NCBI GenBank assembly: GCA_031549965.1
Contig: JAVBPB010000042.1
Location: 1-9,387, forward strand
Direction: 5' to 3'
Length of the DNA: 9,387 bases
Origin: JAVBPB01 sp031549965
GTDB lineage: Bacteria > Bacillota > Clostridia > Lachnospirales > Lachnospiraceae
Shown: positions 1 to 7,300 of the stretch, piece after piece
Numbering within the stretch: the stretch's first letter is position 1
Layout of the letters: the number at the start of each line of letters is the position of its first letter
Notes under the pieces: model-generated
Seen by the model: only the letters and a program-made list of their open reading frames with translations
Database searches by the model: none
What the model was told of the DNA's origin: nothing
Made by a program: the position numbers and the translations under genes

Positions 1-88
1 ATGAAAAAATCATTATAAGCCATGGAAATGAGACTATGATGCTTTTTCATAGGCTCATTGGAATGTTTGGCTTATCTGATTTTTTCAT
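1..88. repeat. Long imperfect hairpin at left edge
   Basis: The segment folds back on itself in four blocks: 1-12 pairs with 77-88 (12 bp, perfect), 15-22 with 68-75 (8 bp), 27-32 with 54-59 (6 bp) and 34-39 with 47-52 (6 bp), leaving a 7-nt loop at 40-46. About 32 base pairs form with small internal loops. The outermost pair is at base 1, so the structure may continue outside the window. It is not a classic terminator because the top of the stem is AT-rich and no T-run follows it directly. A small non-autonomous mobile element, a repeat family member or a structured RNA are all possible; the sequence does not decide. Confidence 0.6.
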
Positions 89-123
89 AAATTATAATGT
101 TTTTCTGAGGGGGCGGTATCTAA

Positions 124-180
124 ATGGCAATGCGTTCGTTACACAAAAACCTTAAGTTGACCACATTGTGCGAACAGTAA
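124..180 (+). CDS. Possible 18-aa leader peptide or gene remnant
   Basis: A short reading frame encodes MAMRSLHKNLKLTTLCEQ and ends in TAA. It has a purine-rich, Shine-Dalgarno-like stretch at 107-116 (GAGGGGGCGG) about 7 nt before the ATG, and a good -10-like TATAAT at 93-98, but no convincing -35 box. It lies 107 nt upstream of the aminotransferase gene on the same strand. It could be a translated leader, the remnant of a degraded mobile gene, or chance. I do not recognise the peptide. Inside it, GTTCG (136-140) and CGAAC (171-175) can pair. Confidence 0.25.
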   Translation: MAMRSLHKNLKLTTLCEQ

Positions 181-287
181 TAAATATAATTAAGTCAAGT
201 TTTAATAATCTTTTGCTTAAATCATTAATATAATAACTTATAGATTTATTTATAAAATCAAATTTAATTATTCCGGAGGATACTATA

Positions 288-1670
288 ATGAATACTTTGC
301 ATAATAACTCATCCAAAACAAGTAAAACAAATCAAATCCGAGATATGATTCTTGGCTTAGATACACTTGTTGAACTTGGTGACAAAACAATGACTCCTGC
401 AATCAATCTTGATAATGCAGCTACCACTCCACCATTTAAAAATGTGGCGTTAGAAATTCAAAATCAATTAATGTATTATAGTTCAATAGGACGTGGAATG
501 GGTCAAAAGTCTGAACATACTAATGAGATTTATTCAAATGGACGTGACAAAGTTTTAGATTTTTTTTGTGCTGATAAAGAACATTATACTGTTGTCTTCG
601 TTAACAGCACTACTGATGGAATGAATAAATTAGCATCTGCTTTAATTGACAGCCATCAAGATATGGTTCTTACCACAAGAATGGAGCATCATGCAAATGA
701 CCTTCCATGGCGTTTGCGTGCTAAAACAATATTTGTAGAGGTTGATCATAAGGGTCGGCTTATTGTGGGCCATTTTGAAAGAATTCTAAAAAAGTTTAGA
801 GGAAGAATTAAATATGTTGCTGTTACTGCTGCTTCCAATGTTACAGGTTATGTAAATGACGTTCATCACATAGCTAAAATTGCTCATAAATATGGTGCTA
901 AAATTGTTGTAGATGGTGCACAGATTGTGGCTCACAGAAGCTTTTCCATGCTAGGAAAATCCATAGATGAAAATATTGATTTTCTTGTATTTTCTGCACA
1001 TAAGATGTATTCTCCATATGGTGGTGGTGCCATAGTTGGATTAACAAAAGAGCTTAATAGACATGTTCCTCAATTCTATGGTGGTGGTATGATTGAAACT
1101 GTAACTGATCAAATGGTGTATTTTACCGATTCACCAGACCTATATGAGGCTGGTTCTCCCAATTACCCAGGAGTAGTAGGAATGTTTGAGGCTATGAAAA
1201 CTCTTAAAGATATTGGATTTGATTATATTAAAGAACATGAGCAACTTCTTCTTGGTAAGGCAATAAATGAACTAAGTAAGATTCCAGAAGTAACTCTATA
1301 TGGAGACTGTGAAAATTATTCAGACAGAGTGGGTATTCTTGTATTTAAGCTAAAAGGCATAGATAATGAAACTGTGTCCCTACTTCTAGCCAAACATAGT
1401 GCAATTGCCGTTCGACATCAGGCATTTTGTGCTCATCCTTATGTACGCCGGCTTACCAATGAACTTACAATTAAAACCGACAGTAATGGAACCGGACTTC
1501 CCCCAGAAGGTCTTGTTCGAGTAAGCTTTGGAATCTACAATACTGAAGCTGATGTACAAATCTTAGTTAATACTATTAAGTTTATACTTGAATCAAGTGA
1601 AACTCTTGCATGTGATAAAAGAAGATCTTACTCATCACGCAAAAATAAAATTCCATATGATCGTTGTTAA
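288..1670 (+). CDS. Class V aminotransferase-fold PLP enzyme, cysteine-desulfurase-like
   Basis: A 460-residue cytoplasmic PLP enzyme of the SufS/CsdA-like class V fold. Visible landmarks: NLDNAATTP near residues 40-48; EHHAND at 133-138, whose first His normally stacks on PLP; VDGAQ at 208-212, whose Asp contacts the pyridine nitrogen; SAHKM with the Schiff-base Lys239; YEAGSPNYPG at 286-295; and a C-terminal FCAHPYVRRL segment with Cys381 where desulfurases carry the persulfide cysteine. The FCAHPY form differs from the usual SufS motif and is typical of a less characterised class V branch, so the substrate (cysteine or another amino acid) is open. The N-terminal ~38 residues and a basic C-terminal tail of about 25 residues are extra. 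The ATG has a GGAGGA site at 276-281. No suf/isc partner is adjacent, and the next gene has its own promoter. Confidence 0.85.
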   Translation: MNTLHNNSSKTSKTNQIRDMILGLDTLVELGDKTMTPAINLDNAATTPPFKNVALEIQNQLMYYSSIGRGMGQKSEHTNEIYSNGRDKVLDFFCADKEHYTVVFVNSTTDGMNKLASALIDSHQDMVLTTRMEHHANDLPWRLRAKTIFVEVDHKGRLIVGHFERILKKFRGRIKYVAVTAASNVTGYVNDVHHIAKIAHKYGAKIVVDGAQIVAHRSFSMLGKSIDENIDFLVFSAHKMYSPYGGGAIVGLTKELNRHVPQFYGGGMIETVTDQMVYFTDSPDLYEAGSPNYPGVVGMFEAMKTLKDIGFDYIKEHEQLLLGKAINELSKIPEVTLYGDCENYSDRVGILVFKLKGIDNETVSLLLAKHSAIAVRHQAFCAHPYVRRLTNELTIKTDSNGTGLPPEGLVRVSFGIYNTEADVQILVNTIKFILESSETLACDKRRSYSSRKNKIPYDRC

Positions 1671-1749
1671 TTTTTTATTAAGTACCTAATCACTAATTTT
1701 TCCTGTTAAATTGGACTAAAAGAGCATGCCTTTTTAAGCCGCTGTTTCA

Positions 1750-1778
1750 TTGACCTCTTAACCTTATTTATGTAGAAT
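1750..1778 (+). promoter_or_regulatory. Sigma-A-type promoter of the GH31-GH74 operon
   Basis: TTGACC (1750-1755) and TAGAAT (1773-1778) are separated by exactly 17 bp. Each hexamer matches the housekeeping consensus at 5 of 6 positions. The expected transcription start is near 1785, giving a leader of about 65 nt before the ATG at 1849. This is the best promoter in the window and shows that the glycosidase pair need not be transcribed with the upstream aminotransferase gene. Confidence 0.7.
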
Positions 1779-1797
1779 TATATTATCTGCTTAACCT
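1757..1797. repeat. Direct repeats flanking the -10 box, candidate operator
   Basis: The octamer CTTAACCT occurs at 1757-1764, in the promoter spacer, and again at 1790-1797, just after the predicted transcription start. The copies are 33 bp apart, close to three helical turns, so they would lie on the same face of the DNA. That arrangement suits a regulator gating the xyloglucan operon. An 8-mer repeat can also arise by chance in AT-rich DNA, so this is a candidate only. Confidence 0.3.
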
Positions 1798-1836
1798 ATT
1801 AAAACCATGGGAAAGTTATTTAATAATATTAAAATC

Positions 1837-1841
1837 GGAGG
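1837..1841 (+). promoter_or_regulatory. Ribosome binding site deciding the GH31 start
   Basis: GGAGG lies 7 nt before the ATG at 1849. The in-frame ATG at 1807 has no Shine-Dalgarno sequence upstream. The ATG at 1843 is only 1 nt from the site. The start at 1849 is therefore preferred. Confidence 0.8.
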
Positions 1842-1848
1842 AATGATA

Positions 1849-3918
1849 ATGCGTTTTTTTGAAAAAGATAGTTCTTTAATAATGGAATATGGCACTGCAA
1901 CTGTTATGATTACACCTTGGGGCAAAGATTCTCTTCGTGTTCGTATGACCAGAGAATCAAAAATGGATGAAAATGATTGGGCTTTAACTGAACAGCCTCA
2001 ATCAACTTCACCTGATATACGCATAACAAATATAGATACTACTGAACCTTGGTGGCATACTGATGAAGAAAGACAAAAACATGCACAAACAAGCACCGAA
2101 GCAGTTATTACAAATGGTAAGATTACTGCCAAAGTTTCTTTTGAAGGATGGATATCATACTATAATCATAAGGGTGATTTGCTTACTTTAGAGTACTGGC
2201 GAAACCGTGACCGAATTGACCGCTACTGTGTTCCCCTTCGTATTGAAGCAAGAGAAGTTAAACCTATTTCTGGAACTACTGACTTTAGCCTAGCTGCACG
2301 TTTTGAGGCTTTTGATGATGAAAAAATCTTTGGTATGGGACAGTATCAGGATGCTCATTTAAATAAAAAAGGGGCATCTTTAGAATTATGTCACAGAAAT
2401 TCTCAAGCAAGCGTACCTTTTTATATTTCAAGCAGGGGATACGGTTTCCTTTGGAATAACCCGGCTATTGGTAACGTAACATTTGGTACAAACAAAACTG
2501 AATGGACAGCTTTAAGCACCAAAAAGCTGGATTATTTTATTACTGCCGGAGATACTCCTTCCGATATTGAAGAAAATTACGTAAGAGCTACTGGCTTTTC
2601 TCCAATGATGCCTGAATATGGACTTGGTTTTTGGCAATGTAAGTTACGCTACCGTAATCAGGAAGAACTTATGAATGTGGTACGTGAACATAAACGACGT
2701 GGACTTCCAATGGATGTGGTAGTAGTAGACTTTTTTCATTGGACTATGCAGGGTGATTTTCAGTTTGATCCCAAGGATTGGCCTGATCCAGAGAGAATGG
2801 TTAAAGAATTAAAAGAACTGGGTGTAGAACTTTCTGTAAGTGTCTGGCCTACAATTGATGAACGTTCCAAAAATTATGGTGTAATGGCTGATCATGGATA
2901 TTTGGTAAAAACAGACCGAGCATCTGGTTTTCATATGAATTGGATGGGAGATACTACCTTTTATGATGCAACCCATCCTGGTGCTCAAAAATATGTATGG
3001 GAACGCTGTAAAGAAAATTATTATGATAAGGGAATACATTGTTTCTGGCTTGATGAGGCTGAACCAGAATATGGACCATATGATTTTGATGTTTACCGTT
3101 ATTATGCCGGCCCTGCACTTCAATGCACTAATATCTATCCTGTAATGTATGCCAAAGGATTTTATGATGGTCTTAAATCTGAAGGTGAAAAAGACATTAT
3201 GAGTTTAGTTCGCTGTGCTTGGGCTGGAAGTCAAAAATATGGCACTCTTACTTGGTCTGGGGATATTAATTCTTCTTTCCGTGCTTTCCGTGAACAGCTT
3301 CAAGCGGGACTTTCCATGGGTGTTTCTGGTATTCCATGGTGGACTAGTGATATAGGAGGTTTTATTGGTGGTGACGGTAAAGATCCTGCATTTCGTGAGC
3401 TTTTGGTAAGATGGTTTGAATGGGGTACTTTCTGCCCTGTTTTCCGCCTTCATGGTGAACGTCTTCCTTATTATGAAAGAGAAGTTGAGTATATTAATGG
3501 TGTTAGAACTTTCTCATCCGGTCAGGACAATGAGGTTTGGAGTTTTGGAGAAGACAGTTATGAAATCATGAAGAAATTCTTATTTATCAGAGAAAATCTT
3601 CGTGACTACATCCGTGATTGTATGATGGAAGCCCACCTTCATGGAACTCCTGTTATGCGTCCGCTTTTCTTTGATTTTCCTGCTGATAATTTTTGTTGGA
3701 GTTATGAAGATGAGTATATGTTTGGGCCAGATATTTTAGTTGCTCCAATAATGGAAGCTCAAACCTTTAAACGTATGGTATATCTTCCTATAGGATGTTG
3801 TTGGAAGGATGCTGTAACAGGAAATATCCATGAAGGAGGTCAGACCATTACTGTTGATGCTCCTCTTGATATCCTTCCTTTGTTCATACGTGAAGGAAAA
3901 GAATATAAGATATATTAA
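1849..3918 (+). CDS. Glycoside hydrolase family 31, probable alpha-xylosidase
   Basis: A 689-residue retaining alpha-glycosidase. The order is an N-terminal beta-sandwich (about 1-250), a (beta/alpha)8 barrel (about 250-600) and C-terminal beta domains. The GH31 nucleophile motif is FWLDEAEPEYG with Asp402, and the acid/base Asp472 lies in TWSGDI. GDFQFDPKDWPDP and the conserved FRLHGERLP segment also fit the family. The WLDEAEPE form and the pairing with GH74 favour alpha-xylosidase (release of alpha-1,6-xylose from xyloglucan oligosaccharides) over alpha-glucosidase, but this is inference. There is no signal peptide, so it is probably cytoplasmic. The start is set by the GGAGG at 1837-1841; an in-frame ATG at 1807 would add 14 residues without a binding site. 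It is first in an operon, with GH74 starting 17 nt after its stop. Confidence 0.9.
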   Translation: MRFFEKDSSLIMEYGTATVMITPWGKDSLRVRMTRESKMDENDWALTEQPQSTSPDIRITNIDTTEPWWHTDEERQKHAQTSTEAVITNGKITAKVSFEGWISYYNHKGDLLTLEYWRNRDRIDRYCVPLRIEAREVKPISGTTDFSLAARFEAFDDEKIFGMGQYQDAHLNKKGASLELCHRNSQASVPFYISSRGYGFLWNNPAIGNVTFGTNKTEWTALSTKKLDYFITAGDTPSDIEENYVRATGFSPMMPEYGLGFWQCKLRYRNQEELMNVVREHKRRGLPMDVVVVDFFHWTMQGDFQFDPKDWPDPERMVKELKELGVELSVSVWPTIDERSKNYGVMADHGYLVKTDRASGFHMNWMGDTTFYDATHPGAQKYVWERCKENYYDKGIHCFWLDEAEPEYGPYDFDVYRYYAGPALQCTNIYPVMYAKGFYDGLKSEGEKDIMSLVRCAWAGSQKYGTLTWSGDINSSFRAFREQLQAGLSMGVSGIPWWTSDIGGFIGGDGKDPAFRELLVRWFEWGTFCPVFRLHGERLPYYEREVEYINGVRTFSSGQDNEVWSFGEDSYEIMKKFLFIRENLRDYIRDCMMEAHLHGTPVMRPLFFDFPADNFCWSYEDEYMFGPDILVAPIMEAQTFKRMVYLPIGCCWKDAVTGNIHEGGQTITVDAPLDILPLFIREGKEYKIY

Positions 3919-3935
3919 ACTCAGGAGGTACGTTT

Positions 3936-6305
3936 ATGCAAGATATTCCTTATCAATATAATAATCTTCCCATTCCAGGGGGCGGTTATGTAACAGGTTT
4001 TTTATTTCATCCCACTAAAGAAGATCTGCTTTATTTAAGAACTGATATAGGAGGAACTTATCGTTATGATAAAAGCACCAACAAATGGGTTAGCTTAATT
4101 GATCATGTGACTATGTTTGACATAAGTGAAACTTATGTTACTGCAATAGCAATAGATCATAACTATCCAAAGAGGCTTTATATAGCCTGCGGTGTTGGTG
4201 ACTTTAAAGATTCTCAAAATGGTGTATTTGCAGTTTCAAACGACTATGGTGAAACATTTTCTTACTTTCCACTTCCTTGTACAGTTCATGGAAATTGGAA
4301 TGGACGAGGCACCGGAAACAGGTTAGTTGTCGATCCCAATAATTCAGATATTATTTATTTTGCAAGTCAAAGAGGGGGTCTTCTTCGCAGTACAAACCAA
4401 GGCAAGGATTGGGAAAATATATCCATCGCCTCAGAAAACAGAAAAAATGAAATGCATACTACCTTTATCTGGGTAAATCCAGTAGTTGTAAAAGACAAAC
4501 AATCTCAGATACTAGTACTTTCTACTGCGGGTATAGACAATTCAACAAAAGATGGTACACTTAGAGGGCATAGTTTATACATTTCTAAGGATGCTGGTAA
4601 CACATGGGAGACTTTAGATATGCCATTAAGTCGTGAAATAGAAGGTGTGAAAGTAAACGGCTTAGTAGGACATAGATATGATTTTGATGGTAAATACTTA
4701 TATGTAACTTTATCCGGAACCGGAAAGCAATCCTATATCCATGATGTTGGTTATAGCTGCGACTCTGGTGACTGTTGCGGAGGGCAAGTTCTTCGATATC
4801 CTATAAATAAAGATGGAACCCTTAGAGCATACGAAAACATCACTCCTACTAAAACTGATTTTAATTATACAAAAGAAGGTATTAATGATTGTGGCTTTGG
4901 AGGAATCTCCTCTTGTCCTTCTATGCCTGGTCTTCTTGCAGTTACAACCATTTGCGAACGTAGAGGCGATATGGTGTTTATCTCAAAAGACTACGGGGCC
5001 ACTTATGATGTTTCTTTATTTGATTTAGAAATAGGCAATATTAAATTTAATACTTCCTATATGAAACCAGAATATAATGGAAATCACTCAATTATCCATT
5101 GGTTAAGTGATATTAAAATCAATCCTTTTAATCCAGATGATGTAATATTTAATTCTGGTACAGGTGTATTTGGAACATATAATTTTACATCTAGTGATTG
5201 TGTATGGCAGGATCGATGTACGGGTATTGAAGAAACTGTGCACTTAAATGTATATAGTCCACCTGCTGGGGATGTAAAGGTAATTGATATTGTTGGTGAC
5301 CTTGGCGGTTTTGCATTTACTGATCTTAATACACCTTGTAAAAATTCCTTTGATGATGAGAATGGAAACCGCTATATAACTTGTATCAATGCCGATTACT
5401 CTGATATAAATCCTAATTGTGTGGTTGTTACTCCACGAGGTAATTGGACTGGCAAAACAAAAGGAGGTCTTATTTTATCCGAAGATCAATGCAAAACCTT
5501 TACAAATATTGCTATGCCATTTGGAATATCAGATTCAGTGGATTCTTTACTAAACCGCATCTTAAATCCTAATGTTAATTCAGGCTGGGTAGCAATGAGC
5601 CCTGATTGTAAAAATATAGTGTGGTCACTTGCAGATGAGCGTCTTCTTCCTTTAAATACTGTAATTTGTAGTCATGACAAAGGAATGAACTTTAGACAAA
5701 GTAAATTTTATGATTTAGAAGGCAATAAAGTATTAGATGGATTTGCCAAAGTTTTTTCCGACCGTTGTAACTCAATGATTATGTATGCTTTTAATTCCAG
5801 CCGCATTCTTTACATTAGCAAGGATGGCGGGGAGAATTTTTATCAATATTTTATATCGCAAGAAGTGCCTGAATTTTTCTTGGCAAGTATTGATACTGAT
5901 GATCGTTCTTCTATTTGGGTTGAAAGTGGAAAAGAAGGTATTATTTATATTTCTATAGGAGAATACGGTATTTGGAAAATGGTATATGATATAAATATGG
6001 ATAAAGTGTTATTTACCAAATTAACTAAAGATGCTGATGTGGTCTATAAGATGGGCCTTGGTATTATTAGTCCAGATGCTGATTATTTTAAAGACAATAA
6101 AGCAATCTATGTTGCTGCTACTATTGATGGTGTTTACGGATTCTACCGTTCGGTAGATGATTGTAAATCATGGATTCGTATTAACAACAATAAGCAAATG
6201 TTTGGTGCTATCCACGCTATAGCTGGAGATTCCAGAACCTTTGGCAGATTCTTTCTTGCCACTGGTTCAAGAGGATTGCTATACGCAGAACCTAAAACTT
6301 TTTAA
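3936..6305 (+). CDS. Glycoside hydrolase family 74, xyloglucanase-type
   Basis: A 789-residue enzyme of about one complete GH74 catalytic module: two seven-bladed beta-propellers that cleave the beta-1,4-glucan backbone of xyloglucan with inversion. The opening GGGYVTGFLFHPT and LYLRTDIGGTYRYD are GH74 hallmarks and place the expected catalytic base at Asp37. GDLGGFAFTDL carries the expected catalytic acid, Asp455. Asp-box-like repeats recur along the chain, for example near 101-108, 217-224, 628-635 and 739-746, and the C-terminus (FGRFFLATGSRGLLYAEP) also matches the family end. No signal peptide, dockerin or carbohydrate-binding module is present, and there are about 18 cysteines, both consistent with a cytoplasmic enzyme acting on imported oligosaccharides. 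Endo- versus reducing-end exo-action cannot be told by eye. AGGAGG at 3923-3928 precedes the ATG. Confidence 0.9.
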   Translation: MQDIPYQYNNLPIPGGGYVTGFLFHPTKEDLLYLRTDIGGTYRYDKSTNKWVSLIDHVTMFDISETYVTAIAIDHNYPKRLYIACGVGDFKDSQNGVFAVSNDYGETFSYFPLPCTVHGNWNGRGTGNRLVVDPNNSDIIYFASQRGGLLRSTNQGKDWENISIASENRKNEMHTTFIWVNPVVVKDKQSQILVLSTAGIDNSTKDGTLRGHSLYISKDAGNTWETLDMPLSREIEGVKVNGLVGHRYDFDGKYLYVTLSGTGKQSYIHDVGYSCDSGDCCGGQVLRYPINKDGTLRAYENITPTKTDFNYTKEGINDCGFGGISSCPSMPGLLAVTTICERRGDMVFISKDYGATYDVSLFDLEIGNIKFNTSYMKPEYNGNHSIIHWLSDIKINPFNPDDVIFNSGTGVFGTYNFTSSDCVWQDRCTGIEETVHLNVYSPPAGDVKVIDIVGDLGGFAFTDLNTPCKNSFDDENGNRYITCINADYSDINPNCVVVTPRGNWTGKTKGGLILSEDQCKTFTNIAMPFGISDSVDSLLNRILNPNVNSGWVAMSPDCKNIVWSLADERLLPLNTVICSHDKGMNFRQSKFYDLEGNKVLDGFAKVFSDRCNSMIMYAFNSSRILYISKDGGENFYQYFISQEVPEFFLASIDTDDRSSIWVESGKEGIIYISIGEYGIWKMVYDINMDKVLFTKLTKDADVVYKMGLGIISPDADYFKDNKAIYVAATIDGVYGFYRSVDDCKSWIRINNNKQMFGAIHAIAGDSRTFGRFFLATGSRGLLYAEPKTF

Positions 6306-6313
6306 TTTAAAAA

Positions 6314-6350
6314 CCCCAAAGTGATTTTATTTGCCACTTTGGGGCTTTTT
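6314..6350. terminator. Bidirectional intrinsic terminator
   Basis: A perfect 10-bp stem, CCCCAAAGTG (6314-6323) with CACTTTGGGG (6335-6344), has an 11-nt loop. On the plus strand it is followed by CTTTTT, ending the GH31-GH74 transcript. On the minus strand the A-rich flank becomes TTTTTAAATT, ending the LysM gene. It fills the 45-nt gap between the two convergent stop codons. Confidence 0.92.
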
Positions 6351-7109
6351 CTATTCTTGATAGAACATTTGTGGAAACTGCTGCATAATTCCAGATGTAA
6401 AATAATCTGCCATTGATAATGCTTCTTGTTCTACCTGATTAAATGCTTCAATATCGGCAGGATAGTTGCCTGCAAGTCTCATGGCTACTTCTAGTGTTGT
6501 TAAATCAAGGTGAGATCTTAGCATTTTCCAAAGTTCATTCCTGTCAAAATACGGATTAATCATGCTAAATGCTGTAGCCATTCTATCAGCATTTAAATGC
6601 CATAATTTATTTAGATTTTTAGCTTCTATTGTTTTTTTGTCACGTAATGCAGTTATTAGATCTGCACCTATTTGAAGATGTTCTGTCAAAAGTCTTTCAA
6701 TATTATTTACAGCTTCTGTGTCATAATAGTTTGCAAATATATCTGCAATATCTTTTGGATTTTCCATTAAACGATCTGTAACTGAATTTTGATCCTCTAA
6801 CCGCTGTGCAATACTTATTAAAAGCATTCGTGTCCAATAAACATGTTGCACCCATGCTTCTCTCATATCATCTTTTAAGGAATTTTGCATGGAAGGTATA
6901 AGTTCAGCATATTGTGCCTGATTACCTGAATACATATCAAAATTATCTTCTGGACAGATAATAATACTTGTTCCTATAATAAGATTATAAGGATTTATGT
7001 TGGGGTTATAAGATAGAATTGACTGAATGGTTGTGTTATAATATCTGGATATTTGGTATAGATTATCACCAGAACGTATTGTATGCCTAATGGGTTGTGA
7101 ACAATACAT
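6351..7109 (-). CDS. LysM protein with C-terminal all-helical domain
   Basis: A 252-residue protein. Residues about 7-53 form one LysM module (HTIRSGDNLYQISRYYNTT, then a Pro/Asn-rich turn and IIGTSIIICP), which binds peptidoglycan or related N-acetylglucosamine glycans. Residues about 77-250 are predicted to be helical and carry AWVQHVYWTR and LLTEHLQIGADLITALRD (140-157). From memory this helical domain recurs in Clostridia and Bacilli and is sometimes labelled acetylglutamate kinase, but no nucleotide-binding motif is visible, so I do not accept that name. There is no signal peptide, as in spore-coat LysM proteins, so a spore or mother-cell role is possible but unproven. The start at 7109 has GGAG 8 nt upstream; the ATG at 7142 has none and would add 11 residues. 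Confidence 0.8.
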   Translation of the reverse strand: MYCSQPIRHTIRSGDNLYQISRYYNTTIQSILSYNPNINPYNLIIGTSIIICPEDNFDMYSGNQAQYAELIPSMQNSLKDDMREAWVQHVYWTRMLLISIAQRLEDQNSVTDRLMENPKDIADIFANYYDTEAVNNIERLLTEHLQIGADLITALRDKKTIEAKNLNKLWHLNADRMATAFSMINPYFDRNELWKMLRSHLDLTTLEVAMRLAGNYPADIEAFNQVEQEALSMADYFTSGIMQQFPQMFYQE

Positions 7110-7117
7110 ATATTCAA

Positions 7118-7121
7118 CTCC
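7118..7121 (-). promoter_or_regulatory. Ribosome binding site deciding the LysM start
   Basis: On the minus strand GGAG lies 8 nt before the ATG at 7109 (context ATTTGGAGTTGAATAT-ATG). Nothing comparable precedes the upstream in-frame ATG at 7142. Confidence 0.7.
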
Positions 7122-7141
7122 AAATCTTTTTACTATCACCA

Positions 7142-7216
7142 TATGTTATTGATTTACATTTGTTACAAAATAAAATCAATTAAAGTTGATTTACATTTAT
7201 TCATATCTATGTTATT
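7142..7216. promoter_or_regulatory. Divergent control region with direct and inverted repeats
   Basis: This AT-rich stretch between the divergent LysM and Ig-like genes holds TTGATTTACATTT twice (7149-7161 and 7186-7198, 37 bp apart) and TATGTTATT twice (7142-7150 and 7208-7216). It also holds the inverted pair AAATCAA (7173-7179) and TTGATTT (7186-7192) with a 6-nt spacer. TTGATT (7186-7191) with TATGTT (7208-7213) at 16 bp, or TTGATT (7149-7154) with TAAAAT (7171-7176) at 16 bp, could be rightward promoters. A protein-binding site shared by both genes is plausible. Confidence 0.35.
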
Positions 7217-7289
7217 ATATTTTTGTACAATTATGTATTTGGTTTTTCTATATTGATTCTGATTCATGGTATCCTTCAATTCTTTGAAT

Positions 7290-7294
7290 GGAGG
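7290..7294 (+). promoter_or_regulatory. Ribosome binding site deciding the Ig-like protein start
   Basis: GGAGG sits 6 nt before the ATG at 7301. The frame can be extended back to a TTG at 7223, but no ribosome binding site precedes that codon, and the extension would bury the signal peptide behind another 26 residues. Confidence 0.85.
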
Positions 7295-7300
7295 AATTCT

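Noticed and set aside
201..256. Housekeeping promoter directly before the aminotransferase gene
   Set aside because: TATAAT at 229-234 and TATAAA at 251-256 look like -10 boxes, but no acceptable -35 hexamer sits 16-18 bp upstream of either; AT-rich DNA gives such matches freely.
2809..3453. Several open frames antisense to, or in other frames of, the GH31 gene
   Set aside because: They lie wholly inside a gene with clear family motifs, have no ribosome binding sites of note and resemble no protein I know.
4813..5028. Open frame inside the GH74 gene
   Set aside because: It is an alternate-frame shadow of a strongly supported GH74 coding region.
7223..7300. TTG-initiated extension of the Ig-like gene
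   Set aside because: There is no binding site before the TTG, while a GGAGG and ATG with a proper signal peptide follow at 7290-7303.
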